From an uncultured bacterium (lineage in GTDB: Bacteria > Hydrogenedentota > Hydrogenedentia > Hydrogenedentales > CAILVY01): a stretch of 64,000 nucleotides of DNA. The DNA lies in NCBI GenBank assembly GCA_937951485.1, contig CALEDJ010000029.1:68589-132588 (forward strand), read 5' to 3'. The translations under genes and the position numbers were made by a program. The first letter of the stretch is position 1. Every line of letters begins with the position of its first letter. The notes below the pieces were generated by a model. The model was not told the DNA's origin, searched no databases, and saw nothing but the letters and a program-made list of their open reading frames with translations. Shown in pieces: positions 47,319 to 56,085 of this stretch.

Positions 47319-48290
47319 TCAATCTCCCGAAAAAACCCCGGTCATCTTGGCAAGTGTCCGTCCGGCGGGCGGCTTGCCCGGATAACGAAGAAACGCCACG
47401 TGGCCGTCCATGTACAGCACGTTGGCCCCGCCCGGCGCATGGTTGAAATCCCTGACGTTCGTCCGAATATGGTCCCAGACAATATAGATTTCGCTTTGGG
47501 CGCGCGCAGATGCGGCGGGATTGTTGATGTCGGTGATCAGGAACCGCTCGATGCCTTCGCGCAATCGGTACACGACTTCGCCGCCGGCGTTTCCGTTATA
47601 TCCCTGCGGTCCGGTGTAGTTCGGATCTTCGTAGTACGGCAGGCGGCGATCATCGTCTGCCGCCCGCTTGAAGGCATCCGGACCTTGAAAAGCGGCGCTG
47701 GTCAATGCCCGGATCATTTCTTCCATCACCTGCACATACTGCGCGGGACCCGGTTCTTCGGGATTCTCGATATGGTAACCCATGGCCGCAATGAGCAGCG
47801 CCAGGGCGCCGAGGTCCTTTTTGGGGAACTCATCCCCGCAGCGGTCGAAGACGAACTGGGCATACACATAACTGGCGTCAATGGCCTGTACATAGTCGCG
47901 TCGTCCCGGGCGGTCCTTGATCCCGAAGCGAATCATTCCATCCACATCCGGAAACATGTCCAATCGGTCCCCGGCGTCTGATGGACAGAACAGAATTGCG
48001 GGATCGGTCAGATATTCCGGATACACCGCGTTAAACTCAGGCATGAAGGCGATGCAGATGTAATCCGATCCGCAGCCCATTTCCAACTGCATGGGGGGAT
48101 ACTTCCCGCCGCCCGACTCGCCGCTGTACATTTTCAGCAACAACCCCCATTGCTTCAGGTTGTTTGCGCATGAGGCGCGCCGGGCCGCCTCGCGCGCCCG
48201 CGACAGCGCCGGCAGGAGAATGGCTGCCAGGATCGCGATAATGGCAATCACGACCAGCAACTCGATCAGCGTGAATCCGCGTCTTGCCAT
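47319..48290 (-). CDS. Prepilin-type protein with DUF1559-like domain (3)
   Basis: The protein has 323 residues, starting [20 protein letters not shown] after GGAGAG. It has the same signal, basic patch and [20 protein letters not shown] signature (H-x9-DG) as the other two. It is the promoter-proximal member of a tandem pair, separated by 56 bp from copy 2, so both are probably read from the strong promoter at 48341-48369. Confidence 0.9.
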   Translation of the reverse strand: MARRGFTLIELLVVIAIIAILAAILLPALSRAREAARRASCANNLKQWGLLLKMYSGESGGGKYPPMQLEMGCGSDYICIAFMPEFNAVYPEYLTDPAILFCPSDAGDRLDMFPDVDGMIRFGIKDRPGRRDYVQAIDASYVYAQFVFDRCGDEFPKKDLGALALLIAAMGYHIENPEEPGPAQYVQVMEEMIRALTSAAFQGPDAFKRAADDDRRLPYYEDPNYTGPQGYNGNAGGEVVYRLREGIERFLITDINNPAASARAQSEIYIVWDHIRTNVRDFNHAPGGANVLYMDGHVAFLRYPGKPPAGRTLAKMTGVFSGD

Positions 48291-48332
48291 GACCCGCTCT
48301 CCGTGACTATGCCCCGCCTTCGTTCATTGGTA

Positions 48333-48396
48333 CAACCAATATGATAACAGCAGATAATCATTTTGTCAATGTATCCTTAGCATAAGATATTGGTTG
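48333..48396. promoter_or_regulatory. Inverted repeat flanking the prepilin promoter (candidate operator)
   Basis: CAACCAATAT (48333-48342) and its exact inverse ATATTGGTTG (48387-48396) are 44 bases apart. The left arm overlaps the -10 box and the right arm lies just upstream of the -35 box. The geometry suits a regulator binding both half-sites with looping, or a large inverted structure in DNA. The surrounding 48300-48420 is AT-rich compared with the genes. Confidence 0.45.
48341..48369 (-). promoter_or_regulatory. Strong sigma-70-type promoter for prepilin genes 3 and 2
   Basis: On the minus strand a perfect TTGACA (48369-48364) is followed after exactly 17 bases by TATCAT (48346-48341). 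The start point would be near 48334, giving a leader of about 45 bases before the ATG at 48290. Confidence 0.65.
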
Positions 48397-48470
48397 AATC
48401 AATTTAGTTCTGTCGGGGTGATTGACAAAGATTCAGTGATTGTTTCAGTCGGCTGAAATGTTGCGAGATC

Positions 48471-48718
48471 TGTTACATTTACATTTAAGCCGAATGGCGT
48501 GCAGCGGGGAATGTTGTGTTTTTTTACATGCCCCGGCGCTCCGCGCCACCCCCTTCCAAGGGGGATTGGGAACACATGCCCCGGCGCTCCGCGCCACCCC
48601 CTTCCAAGGGGGATTGGGAACACATGCCCCGGCGCTCCGCGCCACCCCCTTCCAAGGGGGATGTAAAAGGCCATATAGTGCACCCCGACAGTCCATGCCA
48701 TTCCGCTGAAGTGTTACA
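48471..48718. repeat. Miniature inverted-repeat element, family B copy 2, with expanded core
   Basis: The left end has TGTTACATTT followed by AAGCCGAATGGCGTGCAGCG. The reverse complement of the right end reads TGTAACACTTCAGCGGAATG. The subterminal GCAGCGGGGAATGTTG and AAAGGCCATATAGTGC are shared with the copy at 28684-28830. The core here is expanded to three 48-bp units (next entry). No coding function. Confidence 0.7.
48526..48663. repeat. 48-bp tandem array inside family B copy 2
   Basis: Three near-identical 48-bp units begin at 48526, 48574 and 48622. Each holds two hairpins: GGCGC-TCC-GCGCC and CCCCCTT-CC-AAGGGGG. Family B copy 1 has a single, diverged unit at the same position, so the array arose by expansion. 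It is not a CRISPR: units are contiguous with no unique spacers. Confidence 0.8.
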
Positions 48719-48720
48719 GA

Positions 48721-48745
48721 GATTTCAAATTTCAGATTTGAAATC
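48721..48745. repeat. Perfect palindrome GATTTCAAAT...ATTTGAAATC
   Basis: Two 10-bp arms surround TTCAG, two bases after the family B element. The half-site AAATTTCAGATTTGAA recurs at 49324-49339, at the other side of the 21-bp array region, so the two may mark the borders of a composite repeat segment. Confidence 0.5.
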
Positions 48746-48859
48746 ACAGCCATCGCAAAGGCCTTGATTTTCCCTTGTATATTCTTTGTTTTCCTCGCCT
48801 GAATGATCGCTCAAGGACATCAGGTGTGCAGCGTTTTTTACAGCGCCTGTGCTGCCCGC

Positions 48860-49027
48860 AACCCAGTCCACGTCATTGCGAACCCAGTCCACGTCATTGC
48901 GAATCCAGTCCACGTCATTGCGAATCCAGTCCACGTCATTGCGAATCCAGTCCACGTTATTGCGAATCCAGTCCACGTCATTGCGAACCCAGTCCACGTC
49001 ATTGCGAACCCAGTCCACGTCATTGCG
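48860..49027. repeat. 21-bp tandem array (eight units)
   Basis: Eight contiguous 21-bp units of the type AACCCAGTCCACGTCATTGCG occupy 168 bp, with only C/T changes (AATCCAG in the middle units, CGTTATTGCG once). Both strands are open in several frames because the unit is a multiple of three. There is no upstream ribosome site or promoter to suggest a gene. The CGTCATTGCG core is that of the dispersed CATTGCG family. Confidence 0.85.
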
Positions 49028-49340
49028 TGTCAAACGAAGCAATCTGAAACAAGGGCGGCCTCATGATGTCCGAGATTGCTTGTATGTTCCTCTTGCGGCG
49101 TATTTGCGTAGCGAAAGTCGTCACAGCAGCAGTTTTCTTCGCTTCGCCCGCAATGACGAGGATTTGCGGTCGGCTGGTAAATTCAGGATTGTTGTGTTGC
49201 CAAGCAAGTGCGTTTTCTTTCTTTTTTGAATCGCCGCCGAAGGCGGTGGGGAACTCGCAATGACGACAAGGACGTGTTATGTGTGCTGATTCCAAAGGTT
49301 ACGCCAGTTGGCAGAATGTCAGGAAATTTCAGATTTGAAG
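49028..49340. other. Gene-free region with degenerate CATTGCG-type repeats
   Basis: Fragments such as TTCGCTTCGCCCGCAATGAC (near 49138) and GAACTCGCAATGACGAC (near 49252), plus a CGCCGCCGAAGGCGGTG hairpin near 49233, mark dispersed-repeat debris. No credible gene was found on either strand. Together with 48291-48860 this makes a 1.17-kb repeat-filled interval. Confidence 0.5.
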
Positions 49341-49379
49341 ACCGCGTGACTCGGGCAATGGTGATTGTCGTCGCCTGCA

Positions 49380-49388
49380 TGTTATACT
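49380..49388 (+). promoter_or_regulatory. Extended -10 element TGTTATACT before transketolase
   Basis: TGTTATACTGCG is repeated exactly at two other gene starts in the window. The start point would be near 49395, about 70 bases before the ATG at 49464. No clear -35 is seen. Confidence 0.4.
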
Positions 49389-49463
49389 GCGGCGATCAAG
49401 CGCCGTTGTTCCCGGCGCGGTGTGCATCTTTTCCACGCAACCCAAACCATGAGGGCGATCACC

Positions 49464-51362
49464 ATGAGTTTTCCAATTGATGTCGGCCAGTACAAGCCGG
49501 TGGCGATTGATCCGTTCAAAGGGGTCATTACGCCGGAACAGCGTCAACAGTTGCTCACGAACATCCAGGTGGTGCGGGACACGATCATTTTCTTTACGGC
49601 GGCGGCGGGGGTGAAGGGGCTGGGGGGCCATACGGGCGGCGCGTACAGCATCGTTCCGGAGGTGTTGATCGCCGACAGTTTCATGAGGGGCGCCGACAGG
49701 GTCTATCCGGTCTATTTCGATGAAGCGGGCCACCGCGTGGCGATTCAATACGCCATGGCGGCGTTCAACGGCGAGATGCCGTTTGAGAAACTGCTGCAAT
49801 ACCGCGCGGCCGATGAGGGATTGTATGGCCATCCGGAACTGGACCCGGCGCTTGGCATCAAGTTCGCCTCCGGTCGCCTCGGCCACCTCTGGCCGTTCGT
49901 CAACGGGGTGGCCCTCGCCAATCGCGACAAGGTGGTTTTCCTGTTCGGCTCCGACGGTTCGCAGCAGGAAGGGGACGACGCCGAGGCGGCGCGGCTCGCG
50001 GTGGCGCAGCGGATTAATGTTAAACTCTGCATTGACGACAACAATGTGACGATCTCCGGCCACCCCTCGGAATATCTGCCGGGCTTCAACGTGGCGAAAA
50101 CACTGGAGGGGCACGGCCTGCGCGTGGATGTCGGCCAGGGCGAGGATTTCGACAGTCTCTTCGCGCGCATGGTGAAAGCGGTGCAGACGCCCGGGCCGGT
50201 CGCGTTGGTGAACCGGCGCCCCATGGCGCCGGGCGTGCCGGGCATTGAAGGCAGCCACGCGGGCCATGATGTCATCGCCAAACAGCCCGCGATTGACTAC
50301 CTCACCCAACGCGGCCTGACGGAAGCGGTGGAATATATCAACAGCATCGGGAAACCGAAAGACGGCCGGGTTTACAAGGGTTCTTCCAAGGAAACCGCCA
50401 GCAACCGCACGGAATTCGGGGTGATTGTGAACGGCATTCTCGACGCCATGCCGGAATCCGAGCGCATGGCGCGCGTGCTGGTGGTGGACTCCGACCTCGA
50501 AGGGTCCACCGGCCTGAAGGGCATCCGTGTCGCGCATCCCGAAGTTTTCATCAACGGCGGCGTGCAGGAGCGCGGCAATTTTTCCGCCGCCGCCGGATTC
50601 GGTTTTGAGAAGGGCAGACAGGGCATCTTCAGCACCTTCTCCGCCTTCCTGGAGATGATCATCTCCGAAGCGACCATGGCGCGGCTCAACGGGGCCAATG
50701 TCATCTGCCATTTCTCGCATGCGGGGGTGGACGATATGGCCGACAACACCTGCCATTACGGCGTGAATATCTTTCTGGCGGACAGCGGCCTCCCGGAAGG
50801 CGACAGAACGCGGCTCTACTTTGCGGCCGATGCCCTGCAACTCAAGCGCCTGGTGCATGCCATCTGGGATGATCCCGGCATGCGGTTCGTTTTTACGACG
50901 CGAAGCAAGGTGCCGTTCATTTTGAACGAGGACGGGTCCCAACGCTACGGCGGTGATTATCAGTTTATTCCGGGGAAGGACGAAGTCATCCGGGAAGGAT
51001 CGGCGGGATATGTCATTTCCTATGGGGATATCCTCTATCGCGCGCTGGATGCCGTCGAGCGGGCCCGCGAAGAGGGACTGAACGTCGGCCTGATCAACAA
51101 GCCCACGCTCAATGTGGTGGATGAGGCCATGATGGCGAAGATCGGAAAAACGCCGTTTGTGCTCGTGGTTGAAGCGCAGAATCGCCTCACCGGCCTTGGA
51201 TCGCGCTTCGGGTCCTGGCTGCTGGAGCGCGGTCATGCCCCCCGATACGCCTGGCTCGCCGTCACCCGGCCCGGCCACGGCGGTCTTGGCGAACATGTAT
51301 TCCATCAGGGCATTGACCCCGACAGTATTCTGAGCAAAATCAAGAGCATGGCGCGCGACTAG
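49464..51362 (+). CDS. tkt: Transketolase
   Basis: A full-length single-chain transketolase of 632 residues. The ATG at 49464 follows GAGGGC. Features include GHTGGAYSIVPEVLIADSFM, the thiamine-diphosphate motif (VVFLFGSDGSQQEGDDAEAA ... LCIDDNNVTISG), the catalytic-Glu region in the Pyr domain (NGGVQERGNFSAAAGFGFE), and the C-terminal domain (VVEAQNRLTGLGSRFGSWLL). It transfers two-carbon units in the pentose phosphate pathway. The FSHAGVDDMADNTCHYGV segment is longer than in the E. coli enzyme, suggesting one of the more distant transketolase subfamilies. Its neighbours do not form a sugar operon. Confidence 0.9.
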   Translation: MSFPIDVGQYKPVAIDPFKGVITPEQRQQLLTNIQVVRDTIIFFTAAAGVKGLGGHTGGAYSIVPEVLIADSFMRGADRVYPVYFDEAGHRVAIQYAMAAFNGEMPFEKLLQYRAADEGLYGHPELDPALGIKFASGRLGHLWPFVNGVALANRDKVVFLFGSDGSQQEGDDAEAARLAVAQRINVKLCIDDNNVTISGHPSEYLPGFNVAKTLEGHGLRVDVGQGEDFDSLFARMVKAVQTPGPVALVNRRPMAPGVPGIEGSHAGHDVIAKQPAIDYLTQRGLTEAVEYINSIGKPKDGRVYKGSSKETASNRTEFGVIVNGILDAMPESERMARVLVVDSDLEGSTGLKGIRVAHPEVFINGGVQERGNFSAAAGFGFEKGRQGIFSTFSAFLEMIISEATMARLNGANVICHFSHAGVDDMADNTCHYGVNIFLADSGLPEGDRTRLYFAADALQLKRLVHAIWDDPGMRFVFTTRSKVPFILNEDGSQRYGGDYQFIPGKDEVIREGSAGYVISYGDILYRALDAVERAREEGLNVGLINKPTLNVVDEAMMAKIGKTPFVLVVEAQNRLTGLGSRFGSWLLERGHAPRYAWLAVTRPGHGGLGEHVFHQGIDPDSILSKIKSMARD

Positions 51363-51475
51363 GGCCGTCAACATGCTATTGTGATGGCGCCGGCAAAGCG
51401 CGCATGTTCTGTAAGGTGTTTTGTATCGTGTCCGGACAGGTCCATTGTTGCGGCATATACGATGGGAGGTTTGCC

Positions 51476-52927
51476 ATGATGCGGTCAGGGTTTTCTGCAT
51501 GGGCGCAGTCGGCATTCTGTTGCGCCGTGGTGCCTTTGGTGCTGGCTGCGGCGCCGGCCAAAGGGGATGCGCTTTCGCCCACGGACTGGTTTCGAGACGC
51601 AGGCTTCGGCGTGTTCGTGCATTACCTGGAATCCCTCCAGAACAATCCTGAGAAAGTGCACAGCCTGGGGAAATGCACTTCGTGGGATGAGTGCGTGCGG
51701 GATTTCGATACGGAACGTTTCGCCGATGCCATGGCCGAGGCAGGGGCGGGCTATGTGATTTTCACGGCCATGCAAATCACCCGCCATATGATTGCGCCGA
51801 ATGCAACCTTTGACAGAATTTCCGGATACGGGCCGGGAGAAGCCTGCGCCACGCGGGACCTTATTGAAGACCTCCATGCATCCCTCAGCAAACGAAAAAT
51901 CCCCTTGATGATTTACTGGACCGGCGACGGGCCGCGCGGGGATGACCGGGCCGGAAAGGCGTTCGGGTGCGGCAGCCCTGTCAGTCGTGCGTTCGTGCAG
52001 AAATGGGCCGATGTTTTCCGGGAATACGGGGAACGGTACGGCGAGAAAATCGCCGGCGTCTGGACGGACGGCTGCTATGAGGGCATCGGATATGACGAAG
52101 AGAAACTCGCCATCCTTGCGGCGGGGCTTCGCGCAGGAAACCCCAAGCGTATCATAGCGATGAATTCCGGCGTCGGAGACGAGGTCCGCCCCCACTTCTC
52201 AGGGGAGGACTATACCTGTGGTGAACAGAATCGTTTTTTTGAGGTTCCACCCCAGCGTTTCATCGAAGGCAAGCAGTGGCATATTCTGTCCTTCCTGAGC
52301 GGCACCGCATGGGCCGAACCGGGCACGGGTTACAGCAAGAACGAATTGGCGGATTATGTCTGGGCGGTGCATCAGCGCGGCGGGGTGGTTTCGATTGATG
52401 TGGCGCTGTTTCGGGACGGATCGCTGGACAGGTCGCAGATGGAGATGCTCAAAGCGGTGCGCCGCGCGCTTCGCGAAGATGCCGTGCGCCCGCCGGTGCC
52501 CCCGGGCAACCTCGCCTATCGGCGGCAGGCCAGATTGTTGAGCCTGGATGGCGGCCGTCCGTTGGAAGTCAACAGCGGCATCCACCATGCCCGGCTGGGT
52601 GTGGACGGGAACCCCGACACGTTTGCCCAAGCCGGCGGCGAGTGGCCGTGGACGTATGAGGTGGATCTTGTGGATACGGTGCGGATACGCCGGGTGAAAA
52701 TTGTGTTTGGTCCGGGCTATGCCACGCATTTTGCGTTGCGTGTTTCCGCCGACGGGACGTCGTGGGAAACCGTCGTAGAAGAAACCGGCCATAACGGCGC
52801 ACCGTGGGAAGCGATTCTTGATGGGGTGGTCGCGCGGCATGTGCGGGTGTGCGGCATAAAGCCGGATGGTCCGGGCCAGGTCGGCACCCAGATGTCCGTC
52901 GCCTCGCTGGAAGTCTATGCGGAGTAG
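51476..52927 (+). CDS. Secreted alpha-L-fucosidase-like (GH29-type) protein with C-terminal F5/8C-like domain
   Basis: The protein has about 483 residues; GGGAGG precedes ATG 51476. A signal peptide (SAFCCAVVPLVLAAAPAKGDA) leads into a TIM barrel: DWFRDAGFGVFVHYLES, CVRDFDTERFADAMAEAGAGYVIFTA, and a candidate nucleophile Asp in GVWTDGCYEGIGYD. The fucosidase WFD motif is replaced by WTD, and HGLK/HHE motifs are weak, so activity on fucose is doubtful. The last ~140 residues (NLAYRRQARLLS ... VDGNPDTFAQAGGEWPWTYEVDL) form a galactose-binding-like F5/8 type C domain. Extracellular glycan cleavage or binding is likely. Confidence 0.8.
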   Translation: MMRSGFSAWAQSAFCCAVVPLVLAAAPAKGDALSPTDWFRDAGFGVFVHYLESLQNNPEKVHSLGKCTSWDECVRDFDTERFADAMAEAGAGYVIFTAMQITRHMIAPNATFDRISGYGPGEACATRDLIEDLHASLSKRKIPLMIYWTGDGPRGDDRAGKAFGCGSPVSRAFVQKWADVFREYGERYGEKIAGVWTDGCYEGIGYDEEKLAILAAGLRAGNPKRIIAMNSGVGDEVRPHFSGEDYTCGEQNRFFEVPPQRFIEGKQWHILSFLSGTAWAEPGTGYSKNELADYVWAVHQRGGVVSIDVALFRDGSLDRSQMEMLKAVRRALREDAVRPPVPPGNLAYRRQARLLSLDGGRPLEVNSGIHHARLGVDGNPDTFAQAGGEWPWTYEVDLVDTVRIRRVKIVFGPGYATHFALRVSADGTSWETVVEETGHNGAPWEAILDGVVARHVRVCGIKPDGPGQVGTQMSVASLEVYAE

Positions 52928-53101
52928 CCGGTGAATTTCCGGCGTCATGGGTCAAAGGGACGGCGACATCGGTTGCGGTCCGGTTTGAAACGATTTTAGA
53001 ATAGGGTAATGTTTTTTTCCCGGGCGGCATGATTGAGGCCGGGCGCGGGCATAAACGCAGCGTTCCCGAGTGTTTATGAGGGCGCCGGTGAAGGGTGAGC
53101 G

Positions 53102-53992
53102 GTGAAACTGGCGGATTTGTACAAGGAACAGGGGCTGGTCGTTTCCTTTGAATTGTTTCCCCCGAAGAAATGGCGGGGAATGGCAAACCTCTTTGAGCAT
53201 TTCAATGAATTGGCCGCATGCCGTCCGTCTTTTGTCACGTGCACCTACGGGGCGGGCGGCAGCACCAGCACCCGTACGCTGGAAGTGCTGGAGTGGATAC
53301 GCGGCGACTATCCGAAAATCCCGGTGGCCCTGCATCTCACTTGCGGCGGCGCCACGGTCGAGGAGTTGAAGGGGTTCGTGCGGCAGGCGGTGGACCGGGG
53401 GGCGTGCGGCATTGTCGCGCTGCGTGGCGACGCTCCCGCTGGTGAAAACTTTGCACCGACCCCCGGCGGGCTGCGCCATGCCAACGAGTTGGTCGCACTG
53501 GTCCGCGCCACGTATCCGGATTTGACCATTCTGGTGGCGGGATATCCGGAGGTGCATCCCGAAGCGCCCAGCCCCGAAGCGGACCTGGAGAACCTGAAGC
53601 GCAAGGTGGACGCGGGCGCGGATGTGGTCCTCACGCAGTTGTTCTATGACAATGCGCTGTATTTCCGATTCCGCGATCGCTGTGAGAAAGCGGGCATACG
53701 GGCGCCCATCGTGCCGGGCATTCTGCCGGTGACCAATCTTGCCCAGGTCAAGCGGATCACGGGCCTGTGCGGAGCGACGCTGCCGCAACGGCTCACCCAA
53801 CGCCTGGAAACGTACAACAATGATGAAGAAGGGCAATTCGCGGTGGGGGTGTATTACGCCACGCGGCAGGTGGAGGAACTGGTGGAGCAGGGCGCGCCCG
53901 GCATCCATTTCTATGTGCTCAACAAATCGCGCGCCGCCGCGCTGATCTGCCGCGCGCTGACGCTTGACCGTTTCGCTCCGGTGCTGTCCTGA
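53102..53992 (+). CDS. metF: Methylenetetrahydrofolate reductase
   Basis: The protein has 296 residues with a GTG start after AAGGGTGAGCG. The TIM-barrel flavoenzyme shows the catalytic Glu17 in VVSFELFPPKK, TYGAGGSTSTRTLEVLEW, HLTCGGAT, GIVALRGDAP, GADVVLTQLFYDN, and GIHFYVLNKSRAA at the C-terminus. It reduces 5,10-methylene-THF to 5-methyl-THF for methionine synthesis. No metH or metE lies adjacent. It converges on the Mpo1-like gene with a 9-bp gap. The 52928-53101 interval shows no SAM or SAH riboswitch pattern that I could recognise. Confidence 0.95.
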   Translation: MKLADLYKEQGLVVSFELFPPKKWRGMANLFEHFNELAACRPSFVTCTYGAGGSTSTRTLEVLEWIRGDYPKIPVALHLTCGGATVEELKGFVRQAVDRGACGIVALRGDAPAGENFAPTPGGLRHANELVALVRATYPDLTILVAGYPEVHPEAPSPEADLENLKRKVDAGADVVLTQLFYDNALYFRFRDRCEKAGIRAPIVPGILPVTNLAQVKRITGLCGATLPQRLTQRLETYNNDEEGQFAVGVYYATRQVEELVEQGAPGIHFYVLNKSRAAALICRALTLDRFAPVLS

Positions 53993-54001
53993 TCGGCGCT
54001 T

Positions 54002-54535
54002 CTATTTGCCTGCCGGAACGCCCTCCGCGACGCCGCGCGACGCCGCTTCCAGCCGCTTTACTTCTGCATGCAGTTCCTGCTTGAATCCCAGCAGGAAATA
54101 GACTTCGGCCACCATGAAAATGGGGCCGATGAACATCTGGAACAGGTTGTCGGTAAGCGCCGGGCGGCGCTTTTCAAACATTCCGTGGCCGATCAACTGA
54201 AAAATCCAGCCCCCGACGAAAAAAATGAGGAACAGCGCCATGCCCGCGCCATAGGGCCACTGCGCCGCAAGATGTGCGGCATAGAGCACCGGGACAATGA
54301 ACAAGGTCATGCCGATCGCCAGCGCCGCATCCAGGGCGTAATAATACGCCAGCACTATCGCCACAAACACCATGGCGGCGGTGATGCCGTATCCGCCGAT
54401 TTCCACGGAGATCCATCCCATCGGGATCAGTATCGAGAAAATGATGGACGGAATGCCGATAAAGTGGGTGGCTTTGTTCCACGGGTTCTTGTGATAGGCC
54501 TCATAGAACGACATCTGATCGGCGATGCTTTTCAT
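54002..54535 (-). CDS. Mpo1/DUF962 family membrane protein
   Basis: The protein has 177 residues from the ATG at 54535 (GGAG nine bases upstream; an ATG two codons earlier is possible). The N-terminal SFYEAYHKNPWNKATHFIGIP with conserved His residues, followed by four hydrophobic helices and WIFQLIGHGMFEKRRPAL, is the DUF962/YGL010w pattern. The yeast member Mpo1 is an Fe2+-dependent dioxygenase acting in fatty-acid alpha-oxidation of phytosphingosine; the conserved His residues visible here would bind iron. The bacterial substrate is unknown. Confidence 0.85.
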   Translation of the reverse strand: MKSIADQMSFYEAYHKNPWNKATHFIGIPSIIFSILIPMGWISVEIGGYGITAAMVFVAIVLAYYYALDAALAIGMTLFIVPVLYAAHLAAQWPYGAGMALFLIFFVGGWIFQLIGHGMFEKRRPALTDNLFQMFIGPIFMVAEVYFLLGFKQELHAEVKRLEAASRGVAEGVPAGK

Positions 54536-54620
54536 GGTCATGATCTCCGCAAGTGTTTCCGGGTTCCGCAGTTTTCTTTGCTTGAAAGAACACTGGGCGC
54601 AACCGGGAACATTCCCGCGA

Positions 54621-54980
54621 TCAGTCCGCAGACTTTAGTCCTTCGAAACGGTCTTCTTCATCGCGAAAGAGGATGTTGAATGTTGTGAGGCTGCCGTAGG
54701 CGCGGGTGATGAGGGTCTGCATTTCCGCGCGATCCACATCGGAAAGTTTGGGATGGCTATTGATTTTTTGTTCGAGAACGCGCAGTTTCTCCCGCACTGA
54801 TGTGATTTTCCTGAAGAATGTCTCGATCGGCAGTTCTTTGCTTTTCAGGGTGGCGTCCCTCGGTTGGAGGATCAATTTGCCGCCTTCAAAACGGGGCGCC
54901 ATGGCGTAGCGCCCCATCGCCATTTCCTCTTGAATCACTTCCCGCAATATGGCCTTCACAGTCTGCCACGAGAGTTCCAT
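54621..54980 (-). CDS. Hypothetical protein, 119 aa
   Basis: A well-placed AGGAGACGG site precedes the ATG. The protein begins MELSWQTVKAILREVIQEEM and has a short beta segment (FEGGKLILQPRD) followed by two long helices: ETFFRKITSVREKLRVLEQK and DRAEMQTLITRAYGSLTTFN. No family is recognised. It lies between the Mpo1-like gene and cysH, all leftward, with gaps of ~85 and ~100 bp, so it may be co-transcribed. It is probably soluble and partly coiled-coil. Confidence 0.7.
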   Translation of the reverse strand: MELSWQTVKAILREVIQEEMAMGRYAMAPRFEGGKLILQPRDATLKSKELPIETFFRKITSVREKLRVLEQKINSHPKLSDVDRAEMQTLITRAYGSLTTFNILFRDEEDRFEGLKSAD

Positions 54981-55082
54981 CTTTCCGTCTCCTGTCGGGT
55001 TGAAACGCAGGGGAACGATAGCATGGATTTGCAGGCGCGGGCGACTGGCGGCTTGGCGGATGGAGGCGTATCGGCGGCAATA

Positions 55083-55817
55083 TCAGATGCCTGCGCCGTG
55101 GATGTGGATGCCGCATTCCTTTTTGTCGCCCTTGTGGAACTGGTTGAACCAGCGCCATCGTCCGGCGCGTTTGTCCTCTCCGGGCAGGGTGGGCGTGGTG
55201 CAGATGACGCAGCCGATGCTGGTATAGCCTTGATCGTAGAGCGCGTTCTTCGGCAGGCCGTGTTCGCGGATGTAGGCATCCACCATTTCCTGGGTCCAAT
55301 CCGCGAGCGGCGCGATTTTCAGCAGTTTTCGACCGCTCGGCTGCGCGATGCGGGACACTTTCGGGGTGGCCTTGCGGAATTCAGACTGGTCGCGCCGCAA
55401 CCCGGTGAACCAGACGTCCAGCGTGGCCAGCGCGCGCTGGTTTGGGTCCACTTTCCGGACGGTGCAGCAGTATTCCTGTTTTTCCTTGGAATCAAAGAAG
55501 AGATATTCGCCATGTTGCTTGATCATGCGCTGGAGATGTTCCGGGTCAGGCTGAAAGCGCTCGATCTGGATGCCGTAGCGCTTTTCAATGGCGTCCATCA
55601 GCGCATAGGTTTCGGCGTGAAGGCGCAGCGTGTCCACCGTGATCACCCGCAGGCCCGGAGCGACCCGTTGCGCCATGTCTATCATGACGCAGCCGGTGTC
55701 CTGGAAACTGGTGATGATTCCCGTGCGTTCGCCATAGTTCTCGTGCGCCCAACGGAATAATGCCTCGGCGTCCAGCGCTTCCAGCGTCTCCGGTGATACC
55801 TGTTCCACAGTCTGCAT
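55083..55817 (-). CDS. cysH: Assimilatory adenylylsulfate (APS) reductase, CysH family
   Basis: The protein has 244 residues; AAGGGAAC lies eight bases before ATG 55817. The four cysteines Cys117-Cys118 (KQEYCCTVRKV) and Cys203-x2-Cys206 (IGCVICTTP) ligate a [4Fe-4S] cluster, which marks the APS-specific rather than PAPS-specific branch. The catalytic Cys235 sits in KKECGIHIHG. The sequence SFQDTGCVMIDMA and RLHAETYALMDAI belong to the PP-loop fold. It reduces APS to sulfite with thioredoxin. It is divergent from hemC across 268 bp; that interval has only a weak promoter-like TATCAT box (55953). Confidence 0.93.
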   Translation of the reverse strand: MQTVEQVSPETLEALDAEALFRWAHENYGERTGIITSFQDTGCVMIDMAQRVAPGLRVITVDTLRLHAETYALMDAIEKRYGIQIERFQPDPEHLQRMIKQHGEYLFFDSKEKQEYCCTVRKVDPNQRALATLDVWFTGLRRDQSEFRKATPKVSRIAQPSGRKLLKIAPLADWTQEMVDAYIREHGLPKNALYDQGYTSIGCVICTTPTLPGEDKRAGRWRWFNQFHKGDKKECGIHIHGAGI

Positions 55818-56085
55818 GACATGTTCCCTTTCGCCTTGGGTGCGCATCGTAGCGAAGGAACAGGGGATCAATCTCCCTGATGCGCCCGCCCTGCAGTCCG
55901 ACATTTCTACAAGGAATCCCCCGTGATTTTCAACATGTGCGGATACAATCAGTATCATGTAAACGTAGAAAACGGGGATGATATTCCCGCATGCCAACGC
56001 ATTGCGGGTTGCAGGTCAGGGTGTGCGCCCGATATGGTATGGGACGCTGTCGCCCGCGCATATATTACCCATCCAAAGGAGAACG

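Noticed and set aside
48526-48663. CRISPR array or small coding repeat
   Set aside because: The 48-bp units have no spacers; the open frames through them arise because 48 is a multiple of three, and the unit belongs to a non-coding repeat family.
48860-49027. CRISPR array
   Set aside because: The 21-bp units are directly contiguous with no unique spacers, and there are no cas genes in the window.
49329-51515. 728-residue minus-strand open frame opposite transketolase
   Set aside because: It mirrors the transketolase codon pattern, is His/Arg-rich without domain features, and lacks a ribosome site; transketolase on the plus strand is certain.
52928-53101. SAM or SAH riboswitch before metF
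   Set aside because: No conserved riboswitch core or terminator/anti-terminator pair could be recognised by eye; a covariance-model search would settle it.
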